From positions 1 through 8,482 of the forward strand of contig JBBRLG010000329.1 in NCBI GenBank assembly GCA_038231495.1: DNA of 8,482 bases, read 5' to 3'. Source of the stretch: JBBRLG01 sp038231495 (GTDB taxonomy: Bacteria; Planctomycetota; Planctomycetia; Gemmatales; Gemmataceae). How positions within the stretch are numbered: the first letter of the stretch is position 1; each line of letters begins with the position of its first letter. The notes beneath the pieces are model-generated. The model was not told where the DNA came from. It did not search any database and saw nothing but the letters and a program-made list of their open reading frames with translations. Shown here piece by piece: positions 1 through 5,225 of this stretch. The position numbers and the translations under genes were made by a program.

Positions 1-77
1 AAGGCGACGACCTGCTGCTCCAGCACGGCAATCCGCGCATCCCGTTCGCAACAGCCTTCACAAGTCGGCACAGCCAT
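1..77 (-). CDS. IS66-like transposase, N-terminal fragment (continues past left edge)
   Basis: Read on the minus strand from the ATG at 77-75, the first 25 codons give MAVPTCEGCCERDARIAVLE followed by QQVVA, open to the window edge. A short Cys-containing start (C-x2-C-C) followed by a D-x-R-I-x-x-L-E-x-Q-V heptad-like stretch is what I recall for N-termini of IS66-family TnpC transposases, where the segment after the cysteines forms a coiled coil. The gene would catalyse DDE-type transposition, but the catalytic domain lies outside the window. Support comes from position: the start codon sits 62 bp inside a 12-bp terminus that recurs on a MITE with an 8-bp target duplication, the size typical of IS66. 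No strong Shine-Dalgarno is visible before the ATG. Family assignment is inference from only 25 residues; another transposase family is possible. Confidence 0.55.
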   Translation of the reverse strand, partial: MAVPTCEGCCERDARIAVLEQQVVA

Positions 78-139
78 GCCGACAGCTTACGAAAACGCGG
101 CAGCTACAGCTGCGCCACTTTGTGCCGGTGAACGGTTAC
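1..139 (-). mobile_element. End of an IS66-like insertion sequence
   Basis: The element's outer end is proposed at 139. Read inwards on the minus strand it begins GTAACCGTTCAC (139 down to 128), the same 12 bases that begin and end the MITE at 3030-3150. A transposase start codon follows at 77, pointing inwards. The 8 bases just outside (140-147, TTTATTTA) are the predicted target duplication; the matching copy would lie outside the window and cannot be checked here. The rest of the element extends past the left edge. The insertion sits about 120 bp upstream of the XRE/ImmA operon and may influence its expression. Confidence 0.5.
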
Positions 140-146
140 TTTATTT

Positions 147-169
147 ATTCGTCCGCTATCGAGACGAAT
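147..169. promoter_or_regulatory. Candidate operator palindrome upstream of the XRE/ImmA operon
   Basis: A perfect 7-bp inverted repeat, ATTCGTC (147-153) and GACGAAT (163-169), separated by 9 bp, lies 90 bp before the start codon of the XRE-domain gene. XRE-type regulators of toxin-antitoxin modules commonly bind such dyads and repress their own operon, so this is a plausible autoregulatory site. Its left half overlaps the last base of the predicted target duplication of the insertion sequence. A 7-bp dyad can arise by chance and no clear -35/-10 pair was found nearby. Confidence 0.3.
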
Positions 170-259
170 GGACGGAGATCGCGTCGGAAGCACGTGAGAG
201 AGGGCACGCCTGGGCGCGGCTTCTCGCCCCAAACCCACCGGCAACGCAAGGAGTGATCC

Positions 260-1507
260 ATGCCTCAGCCTGATACGCTCGATCCCCGGATTCTGGGACA
301 GCGCATCACCGAGGCCCGCAAAGCTCGTGGCAAGACGCAGGAGGAGGTTGCGGAGTTCCTCGGGTGCAGCCGCCCCACGTACATCGCCATCGAGAAAGGG
401 GAACGCCTCGCCAAAACGGACGAGATCCTCAAGCTCGCCCCGTTCTTGGGCAAGACGGTCAACGCTCTGGTCCGGCCCACCGAGCCGGTCGTCGATCTTC
501 AGCCGCACCTGCGGGCGGTCGCCGAGCGCATGAAGGGGGCAGACGAACCCGCACTGCAAGCCGCCATCGGCGACCTCCAGCAGCTTGCGGAGGACTACCG
601 GGACTTGGAGCGGATGATGAACGCCCCGCTGCGGTTCAACTACCCGCCCGAGGTCGCGCTCGACTCCCGCATCGACGCCGCCGATCTCGCCGAGGGCGTG
701 GCCGGCCAAGAGCGGCGGCGGCTCGGGCTGGGCGATCAGCCGGTCATCTACCTCCGCAGCACGCTGGAGTGGGATGTCGGGTTGCGGATCTTCTACTCCA
801 ACAAACTACCCTCGGCAATTGCCGGGATGTACGCCTACACCGCCGACCTTGGCTGCTGCATCCTCATCAACCGCAAGCACCCGCCCGAGCGCCGTCGAGC
901 TTCATTGCTGCACGAGTACGGCCATCTTCATCTCAGCGTGGACCGATACCGGCCCGGCATCGACTACCTCTCGATGAGCGGACGCAAGCCCGCCAACGAG
1001 CGGTTCGCCGAATCGTTCGCCCTGAGCTTCCTGATGCCCGCCAGTTCCGTTCGCCAGCGGTTCCACGACATCGTGACGACGACGAAGGACTTCCAAGTGG
1101 CCGACCTGCGCCGCATGAGCCACTTCTACTTCGTTTCCGTCGAGGCGATGGCGAGGCGGTTGGAAGAACTGGGCCTGATTGCCAAGGGGAGTTGGCAGTA
1201 CCTCAAGGAAGCTAAGTTCGCTCCCCGGCAGGCGGCGGAACTGCTCGACTTGCAACCGCTGCCGACGAATGACGAGCCGTACCCCGAGCGCTACAAGTAC
1301 CTCGCCGTCCACGCCTACGAGCGGGGCGAGATCGGCGACAGCGACCTCGCCCACTACTTGCGCTGCGACATCGTGACGGCGCGAGAGATTGTTAGCCGCA
1401 CGCTGACGAGTTCGGGCGAAGTCGGCGACACGGGGGAAAAGGAACCGATGCGGCTGGATTTCGACCGTTCTCTGCTGAGCGGGGCATCCGGACACGCCAA
1501 GGAATAG
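260..1507 (+). CDS. XRE-family HTH / ImmA-IrrE zinc metallopeptidase fusion protein
   Basis: The 415-residue protein has an N-terminal XRE helix-turn-helix (residues about 12-69; core TQEEVAEFLGCSRPTYIAIE), a linker of about 80 residues, and an ImmA/IrrE (DUF955, COG2856) peptidase domain from about 165 onward. The zinc motif is H218-E219-Y-G-H222 in LLHEYGHLH. The downstream ERFAESFALSFLMP motif supplies E247 as the likely third ligand, so the peptidase appears intact. In this family ImmA and IrrE cleave a partner repressor; here DNA-binding and peptidase domains share one chain, suggesting a self-regulating or stress-sensing repressor. The start is firm: AAGGAG at 248-253 lies 6 nt before the ATG. 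The PIN-like gene begins 2 nt after the stop, so the two are probably translationally coupled. The domain call is confident; a role as antitoxin or regulator of the PIN gene is inference. Confidence 0.92.
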   Translation: MPQPDTLDPRILGQRITEARKARGKTQEEVAEFLGCSRPTYIAIEKGERLAKTDEILKLAPFLGKTVNALVRPTEPVVDLQPHLRAVAERMKGADEPALQAAIGDLQQLAEDYRDLERMMNAPLRFNYPPEVALDSRIDAADLAEGVAGQERRRLGLGDQPVIYLRSTLEWDVGLRIFYSNKLPSAIAGMYAYTADLGCCILINRKHPPERRRASLLHEYGHLHLSVDRYRPGIDYLSMSGRKPANERFAESFALSFLMPASSVRQRFHDIVTTTKDFQVADLRRMSHFYFVSVEAMARRLEELGLIAKGSWQYLKEAKFAPRQAAELLDLQPLPTNDEPYPERYKYLAVHAYERGEIGDSDLAHYLRCDIVTAREIVSRTLTSSGEVGDTGEKEPMRLDFDRSLLSGASGHAKE

Positions 1508-1509
1508 GG

Positions 1510-2064
1510 ATGTCCAGCGCAGCCATCGACGCTTGCTGCCTGATCGACCTGTTGGCCACGGGCCACATGGAAGCCATCCTGCGGGCGGCGGGTTTGGACT
1601 GGCATCTGTCGTCCGCCGTGGAAGGCGAAGTCCAGCACGTCCGCCAGCACGATCTCGCCCAACCCGGTCAATTCCTCAAGGTCGCCGTGGACCTGTTGCC
1701 CTTGAAGACCTCGGGCATGTTGCAGGTCTGCGCGCCCGCCAACCAGACCGAACTGGACCGCTTCGTGTACTACGCCGCCAAGTTCCGCTCGGACGGCGAG
1801 GCGATGTGCATCGCTCTCGCCGAGCAGCGGGGCTGGGCCGTGGCTACCGACGACCGCAAGGCGATCCGGGTCGCCCAGCAAGCGGGGTTGACGGTCGTTA
1901 GTTGTCCCGCGTTGGTGAAGAAATGGGCCGACGCGAACGGACCAGATCAGGCGACGCTGCACAAGGTCTTGCAGGACATTCAGGTACTCGCCCAGTTCAA
2001 GCCGAACCCGACGATGCCCGAATACCAATGGTGGGTCGATGAACTGGCGAAGGCGGTTCCATGA
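1510..2064 (+). CDS. PIN-like domain nuclease, putative toxin partner of the XRE/ImmA protein
   Basis: The 184-residue protein has the acidic layout of a PIN fold: D7 in the first strand (AAIDACCLIDLL), E38/E40 (SSAVEGEV), E97 in the RSDGEAMCIALA helix, and D114-D115 in the VATDDRKA strand. PIN proteins are Mg-dependent ribonucleases that often act as VapC-type toxins. At 184 residues it is longer than a typical VapC (about 130); the extra part includes a C-terminal tail after about 135 rich in charged and aromatic residues (EYQWWVDELAKAVP). It starts 2 nt after the stop of the HTH/peptidase gene, and AAGGA at 1499-1503 inside the upstream gene can serve as its ribosome-binding site. No signal peptide or membrane segment is seen. 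PIN assignment is by motif only; the substrate is unknown, and a regulated non-toxin nuclease is the main alternative. Confidence 0.75.
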   Translation: MSSAAIDACCLIDLLATGHMEAILRAAGLDWHLSSAVEGEVQHVRQHDLAQPGQFLKVAVDLLPLKTSGMLQVCAPANQTELDRFVYYAAKFRSDGEAMCIALAEQRGWAVATDDRKAIRVAQQAGLTVVSCPALVKKWADANGPDQATLHKVLQDIQVLAQFKPNPTMPEYQWWVDELAKAVP

Positions 2065-2696
2065 CCTAGCGACTTTGCTGTTCTCTTCCGCTTTTTGTCA
2101 GGACGTGCAGATGATTCGGGTAAAAATCCCCATGATTTGGCGAGATCGACGATATAGTATTCATCGATATCGACCACCACATCGGACTCGCGCAGCTGGA
2201 GGAATTTCCACGCACTGCCCGTCGTCACCACGCCGTGGACCGTCGCGATGGTCGTGCCGGCCTTTCGGTTAAACTCCTGCGCCGCCACCATCGCCGCGAT
2301 GCACGGGCCCAGTCCCGAGCGCAGGTTATCATTCTTGGCCTCGACAATTGTCACGAGCGGGGCCGTGAGAATAATTTGCCGCGGCAATTTCGTGAGGATG
2401 AAGTCGCAGAAGCCGTTCAGCCCGCGCGCCACATCGACGTTGAATTCGATGCCCGAAAAAAGGCCGAAGCTCCCGGTTAAAGTGCGCCTTAGTTCCAGCA
2501 GCACGGGGGCGATGATGAATTCGGAGCGGGCCTTGTCGGTGTTGACGGCCAGGGCCAGGTCGGCGCCGTCGCGGATCATGACCGCGAAACCTTCCCGGAG
2601 GGTGGCGGCAGGTGTATCGGCGAACAACTCGGCTTCGGTGACCGACACGCCGAGCAACTGTTGCACTTCGGGAAAGGTGAAATCGCGGAAAGCCAT
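1980..2696 (-). CDS. PD-(D/E)XK nuclease-like hypothetical protein, C-terminus frameshifted
   Basis: As read, the protein is 238 residues. The start at 2696 is chosen because GGAG lies 6 nt upstream and the product begins MAFRDFTFPEVQQLLGV, a natural N-terminus; an in-frame ATG at 2741 has no such support. Candidate catalytic residues match a PD-(D/E)XK core: E59 (KARSEFIIAPVL), D98 (NGFCDFIL), E119-A-K121 (TIVEAKNDN) and Q140 in the following helix (GLGPCIAAMVAAQEFN). I recall orphan proteins of about 200 residues with this layout in cyanobacteria and planctomycetes, function unknown. The end is odd: after K187 (codon at 2138-2136) the frame enters a low-complexity tail antisense to the PIN gene. 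Adding one A there gives IMGIFTRIICTS and a stop at 2098, a natural 199-residue protein ending 33 bp short of the PIN stop. A one-base deletion in the genome or in the assembly is likely. Confidence 0.7.
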   Translation of the reverse strand: MAFRDFTFPEVQQLLGVSVTEAELFADTPAATLREGFAVMIRDGADLALAVNTDKARSEFIIAPVLLELRRTLTGSFGLFSGIEFNVDVARGLNGFCDFILTKLPRQIILTAPLVTIVEAKNDNLRSGLGPCIAAMVAAQEFNRKAGTTIATVHGVVTTGSAWKFLQLRESDVVVDIDEYYIVDLAKSWGFLPESSARPDKKRKRTAKSLGHGTAFASSSTHHWYSGIVGFGLNWAST

Positions 2697-2751
2697 CGAT
2701 AACTCCGTCCGTGTCTGGGGGCATCGTTTACGACCGTTCACACTTCCCTCA

Positions 2752-2841
2752 TCAGGTCGTCGCCGCTTTACCGAGACCTACTGGCGCCGCCGCGTACCCG
2801 TGTTGGATGTCGATAAGCACGTCCGTGTTAACGAGTTCCAT
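2752..2841 (-). pseudogene. Truncated PIN-domain (VapC-like) toxin remnant
   Basis: Starting at the ATG 2841-2839, this frame reads MELVNTDVLIDIQHGYAAA and then ten unrelated-looking residues to a TGA at 2754-2752, 29 codons in all. The opening has the first strand of a PIN domain with the first catalytic acid (D7) and D11 in the usual VapC context (TDVLIDI). Normal VapC proteins have about 130 residues, so more than three quarters of the gene, including all other active-site acids, is missing. The start lies 3 nt after the stop of the antitoxin-like gene, as in vapBC operons. The homology seems to end near 2785, the probable breakpoint; no other frame downstream continues a PIN fold. It must be inactive. 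Confidence 0.6.
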
Positions 2842-3021
2842 CGGCTACAAACGCTCCCGCTTCTCGGCCTGCTGGCGCAACGCGCGAGCGTGTCCCGGCG
2901 CGTCGGCGATGTCGGATCGCGTCCCGATAAGTCCCTCGCTTTGCCAGTAGGCGAGCAATTCCGCACCCGTGTTCGGACGGGGATTCGGAGACCGCCCTAC
3001 GGCCAGCAGGCGCAATACTTT

Positions 3022-3029
3022 GTCCGATA
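3022..3029. repeat. Target-site duplication, left copy
   Basis: GTCCGATA directly precedes the left end of the MITE and is identical to the 8 bases directly after its right end. In the minus-strand antitoxin frame this copy duplicates the codons around PISD; dropping one copy restores the frame. Confidence 0.9.
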
Positions 3030-3150
3030 GTAACCGTTCACTCCCCCCCTTACGAAGGGGGGGCAGGGGGGGTTAAGATCGTAAGCAGTCGGTCCTGGCG
3101 CTCTCTCCACCCCTCCTACCCCCCTTCGTAAGGGGGGAGTGAACGGTTAC
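3030..3150. mobile_element. 121-bp palindromic MITE with IS66-like ends
   Basis: The element starts GTAACCGTTCAC (3030-3041) and ends with the exact reverse complement (3139-3150). The terminal inverted repeats continue through a run of 6-7 C, TTACGAA and 6-7 G on each side, differing by one base per homopolymer, and then imperfectly towards the centre. Each arm is itself a hairpin (on the left, 9-bp arms at 3043-3051 and 3055-3063 around ACG). It codes for nothing of its own and is flanked by the 8-bp direct repeat GTCCGATA. The 12-bp terminus matches the end of the IS66-like element at 128-139, and 8 bp is the usual IS66 duplication, so it is probably mobilised in trans by that family. It splits an antitoxin-like gene, adds a stop codon, and its hairpins may also terminate transcription. 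Confidence 0.88.
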
Positions 3151-3158
3151 GTCCGATA
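3151..3158. repeat. Target-site duplication, right copy
   Basis: GTCCGATA directly follows the right end of the MITE and matches 3022-3029 at all 8 bases. A perfect copy suggests the insertion is fairly recent. Confidence 0.9.
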
Positions 3159-3256
3159 TAGGTAGTTGGAGGCGGGCAGCCTCCGCGACGAGTTCGGTTT
3201 CCAGTTCAAGCGGCAGGTCAAGCACGAAACTCATGGGTATTCCCCTTTCCCCTCGC

Positions 3257-3262
3257 ATTATA
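3257..3262 (-). promoter_or_regulatory. Candidate -10 box of the disrupted antitoxin-toxin pair
   Basis: On the minus strand a perfect TATAAT lies 22 bp upstream of the antitoxin start codon at 3234, at the right distance for a short leader with the AAAGGGGA-like ribosome-binding region in between. No good TTGACA-like -35 box lies 16-18 bp further upstream, so only the -10 match and its position support this. The remaining sequence between here and 3361 shows no gene. Confidence 0.35.
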
Positions 3263-3361
3263 GCAATGCAGTCCGGCCTTTGACCGCGAATCATTCCTGG
3301 CCGCCATCTCTTTCGACCCAAGGGGAATAACCAAATGCCGCCACAGCCCTCGATCTCGCCA

Positions 3362-3417
3362 TGCCGGCCACCCCTGCCCTAGCGCATTGGCATGGCAAGG
3401 GTCGAGTTTGGCCGGCA
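3362..3417 (-). terminator. Possible terminator-like inverted repeat after pgm
   Basis: TGCCGGCCA (3362-3370) and TGGCCGGCA (3409-3417) are perfect 9-bp inverted repeats around a 38-bp loop that has further partial pairing (CCCTGCC against GGCAAGGG). They lie immediately after the pgm stop codon on the minus strand. There is no T-run after the stem, so intrinsic termination is doubtful. Confidence 0.3.
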
Positions 3418-3418
3418 A

Positions 3419-5068
3419 TCACGTTCCCCGGCCCAACGCCGCGGTCACGATCTGTTGGGCCTCGCGGACAATCGCATCCAGGTGGTCTTGGTCCTTGAAA
3501 CTCTCGGCGTAAATCTTATAGATGTTTTCGGTGCCCGACGGACGGGCCGCGAACCAGCCGTTGGCCGACACCACCTTTAAGCCGCCTATCGGGGCGTCGT
3601 TGCCGGGCGCGCGCGTCAGCTTCGCCACAATTGGTTCGCCGGCGAGCTGCGATTCCTGCACCGCGTCGGGGGCGAGTTTTTGCAACCTTGCTTTTTGCTC
3701 AGGCGTGGCCGCGGCGTCGATGCGCGTGTAATACGGCGTGCCGAACTGCGCGGTCAGTTCCTGGTAGTGTTCGCCGGGATCCTTGCCGGTGCGGGCTGTA
3801 ATCTCCGCGGCCAGCAGGTCCATGATCGGGCCGTCCTTGTCCGTCGTCCACACCTGGCCGTCACGCCGGAGGAAGCTCGCACCGGCACTCTCCTCGCCGC
3901 CGAAACAGATGCTGCCGTCGAACAGGCCCGGCGCGAACCACTTGAAACCCACCGGCACTTCCGTCAACTTGCGGCCCTGTTGCCGTACCACGCGGTCGAT
4001 CGTGCCGCTGCTTACCAATGTCTTGCCGACCGCCGCTTCCTTGGGCCAATCGGGGCGGTGGGTCAACAAGTAACGGATCGCCACCGCGAGAAAGTGGTTG
4101 GGATTCATTAGACCCGCCGCCGGCGTGACGATGCCGTGGCGGTCAGAATCGGGGTCGTTGGCAAAGGCGACACGGAATTGATCTTTGAGGCCGACTAGCC
4201 GGGCCATCGCATAGGGGCTGGAACAGTCCATGCGAATTTTGCCGTCGTGGTCCACGGTCATGAACGAGAACGTCGGATCGACCGTCGGGTTCACGACCTG
4301 AATGTCGAGGTTATAGATTTCGTTGATCGGCCCCCAATAATGGATCGCGGCGCCGCCGAGCGGATCGACGCCGAGTTTCAACCCGGCGGCGCGGATCGCT
4401 TCCATGTCGATGACGTTGCGCAGGTCTTCGACGTACGGCCGCACGAAGTCGCGCTCGTGCGTGGTGTTTGCCTTCAGGGCTACCGTGATAGGCACGCGCT
4501 TCACGCCGGCGTTGTTTGTCCGGAGCAGGTCGTTGGCCCGGTCCTGAATCCACTTGGTCACGTCGGTGTCGGCGGGGCCGCCGTTGGGCGGGTTGTACTT
4601 GAAGCCGCCGTCTTCCGGCGGGTTGTGCGACGGCGTGACGACGATGCCGTCGCCGAGGTGTTCGCGGCGGCCGCGGTTGTGCGTCAAAATGGCGTGCGAA
4701 ATGACCGGCGTCGGTGTCACGCCGTCGTCGCGCTGGATCACCGTTTCCACGCCGTTCGCGGCCAGCACCTCCAGGGCGGTGCGCTGCGCGGGGGCCGACA
4801 CGGCGTGCGTGTCCTTGCCCAGAAAGAGCGGGCCATCGATGCCCTTGTCGTGCCGGTAGTCGCAAATGGCCTGGGTGATGGCCAGGATGTGGGCCTCGGT
4901 GAACGTCGCGTTCAGCGGCGTGCCGCGGTGGCCGCTGGTGCCGAAGGCGACCAACTGCGTTGGGTCGGCCACGACTGGCTCGTGGTCGTAATAGGCCTGT
5001 TCGAGTTGGGCGACGTCGATGAGGAGTTCTTTCGGAGCCGGTTTGCCCGCGAGGGGGGAAAGTGCCAT
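3419..5068 (-). CDS. pgm: Alpha-D-phosphoglucomutase
   Basis: Pgm interconverts glucose 1-phosphate and glucose 6-phosphate in the cytoplasm, linking glycolysis with glycogen and sugar-nucleotide synthesis. The 549-residue product follows E. coli Pgm (546 residues) along its whole length. Key sites are all present: the substrate loop FGTSGHRG (42-49), the phosphoserine loop TPSHNPPEDGG with Ser147, the Mg loop DPDSDRHG (305-312), the sugar-binding GGEESAG (390-396) and the phosphate-binding RPSGTE (509-514). I chose the ATG at 5068 because its product begins MALSPLAGKPAP, aligning with the E. coli start, and AGG lies 8 nt upstream; an in-frame ATG at 5086 would add six residues but has a poor ribosome-binding site. 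The gene is divergent from the molybdoenzyme gene and appears intact and monocistronic within this window. Confidence 0.97.
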   Translation of the reverse strand: MALSPLAGKPAPKELLIDVAQLEQAYYDHEPVVADPTQLVAFGTSGHRGTPLNATFTEAHILAITQAICDYRHDKGIDGPLFLGKDTHAVSAPAQRTALEVLAANGVETVIQRDDGVTPTPVISHAILTHNRGRREHLGDGIVVTPSHNPPEDGGFKYNPPNGGPADTDVTKWIQDRANDLLRTNNAGVKRVPITVALKANTTHERDFVRPYVEDLRNVIDMEAIRAAGLKLGVDPLGGAAIHYWGPINEIYNLDIQVVNPTVDPTFSFMTVDHDGKIRMDCSSPYAMARLVGLKDQFRVAFANDPDSDRHGIVTPAAGLMNPNHFLAVAIRYLLTHRPDWPKEAAVGKTLVSSGTIDRVVRQQGRKLTEVPVGFKWFAPGLFDGSICFGGEESAGASFLRRDGQVWTTDKDGPIMDLLAAEITARTGKDPGEHYQELTAQFGTPYYTRIDAAATPEQKARLQKLAPDAVQESQLAGEPIVAKLTRAPGNDAPIGGLKVVSANGWFAARPSGTENIYKIYAESFKDQDHLDAIVREAQQIVTAALGRGT

Positions 5069-5225
5069 GAGTGCTACCTGTGCCATTGCTCGTGAAAGCC
5101 ATTATCGGATGGTTTGCATGGGGATTTGCGCTTCGGGCTTGTGTCATTCCAAGTGTCATTCCAAGCTGCGGCAAGTATAACAGGCATGAAGCGACGCGTC
5201 CAACGTCCGGCAAGGAGTCCCCGCG
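5069..5225. promoter_or_regulatory. Divergent intergenic region with a 12-bp tandem repeat
   Basis: This gap must hold the promoters of both pgm (minus) and the sulfite-oxidase-like gene (plus). The clearest structure is a perfect tandem duplication of GTGTCATTCCAA at 5141-5152 and 5153-5164, central between the genes. A TATAAC at 5176-5181 is a possible plus-strand -10 box, and GATAAT on the minus strand at 5106-5101 a possible -10 for pgm; neither has a convincing -35. AAGGAG at 5212-5217 is the ribosome-binding site of the plus-strand gene. Confidence 0.4.

Larger units (their letters stand above)
2845..3234 (-). pseudogene. VapB-like antitoxin gene interrupted by a MITE
   Basis: The first 28 codons (3234 down to 3151) read MSFVLDLPLELETELVAEAA then RLQLPISD. 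The frame then enters the 121-bp MITE and stops at 3075-3073. Skipping the MITE and one copy of the 8-bp duplication, the frame resumes at 3021 in phase with KVLRLLAVGR and continues 58 codons through TGAELLAYWQSEGLIGTR and DIADAPGHARALRQQAEKRE to a TAG at 2847-2845. The restored protein is 86 residues. An N-terminal Leu/Glu-rich dimerisation-like part followed by a TGAELLAYWQ-type tail is what I recall for small antitoxins paired with PIN toxins, and a PIN start lies 3 nt downstream. The start has GGGGAA upstream and a TATAAT box further back. The gene is disrupted: the present product would be 53 residues, about half of it MITE-encoded. Confidence 0.75.

Noticed and set aside
1354..2028. Minus-strand frame of 224 codons opposite the XRE/ImmA and PIN genes
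   Set aside because: It is antisense to two genes with clear motifs and shows no domain of its own.
2697..2741. Earlier start of the nuclease-like gene at 2741
   Set aside because: It would add MNGRKRCPQTRTELS over the GGAG ribosome-binding site of the ATG at 2696, with no support of its own.
2733..2741. ACCGTTCAC, a 9-of-12 match to the IS/MITE terminus close to the toxin breakpoint
   Set aside because: The three outermost bases do not match, no partner end or duplication was found, and 9 bases can occur by chance; kept only as a weak hint that an element end once lay here.
2248..3030. Plus-strand frame of 260 codons across the nuclease-like gene and toxin-antitoxin remnants
   Set aside because: It is antisense to the GGAG-preceded nuclease gene and to the antitoxin frame, and its product has no recognisable fold.
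3043..3063. C-run/G-run hairpin as a stand-alone rho-independent terminator
   Set aside because: It is one arm of the MITE and repeated inverted in the other arm, so the mobile-element reading explains it better, although it may still affect transcription.
3235..3321. N-terminal extension of the antitoxin frame up to an ATG at 3321
   Set aside because: The added residues are R/G/C-rich and cross the TATAAT box; the ATG at 3234 has a GGGGAA ribosome-binding site and gives a natural N-terminus.
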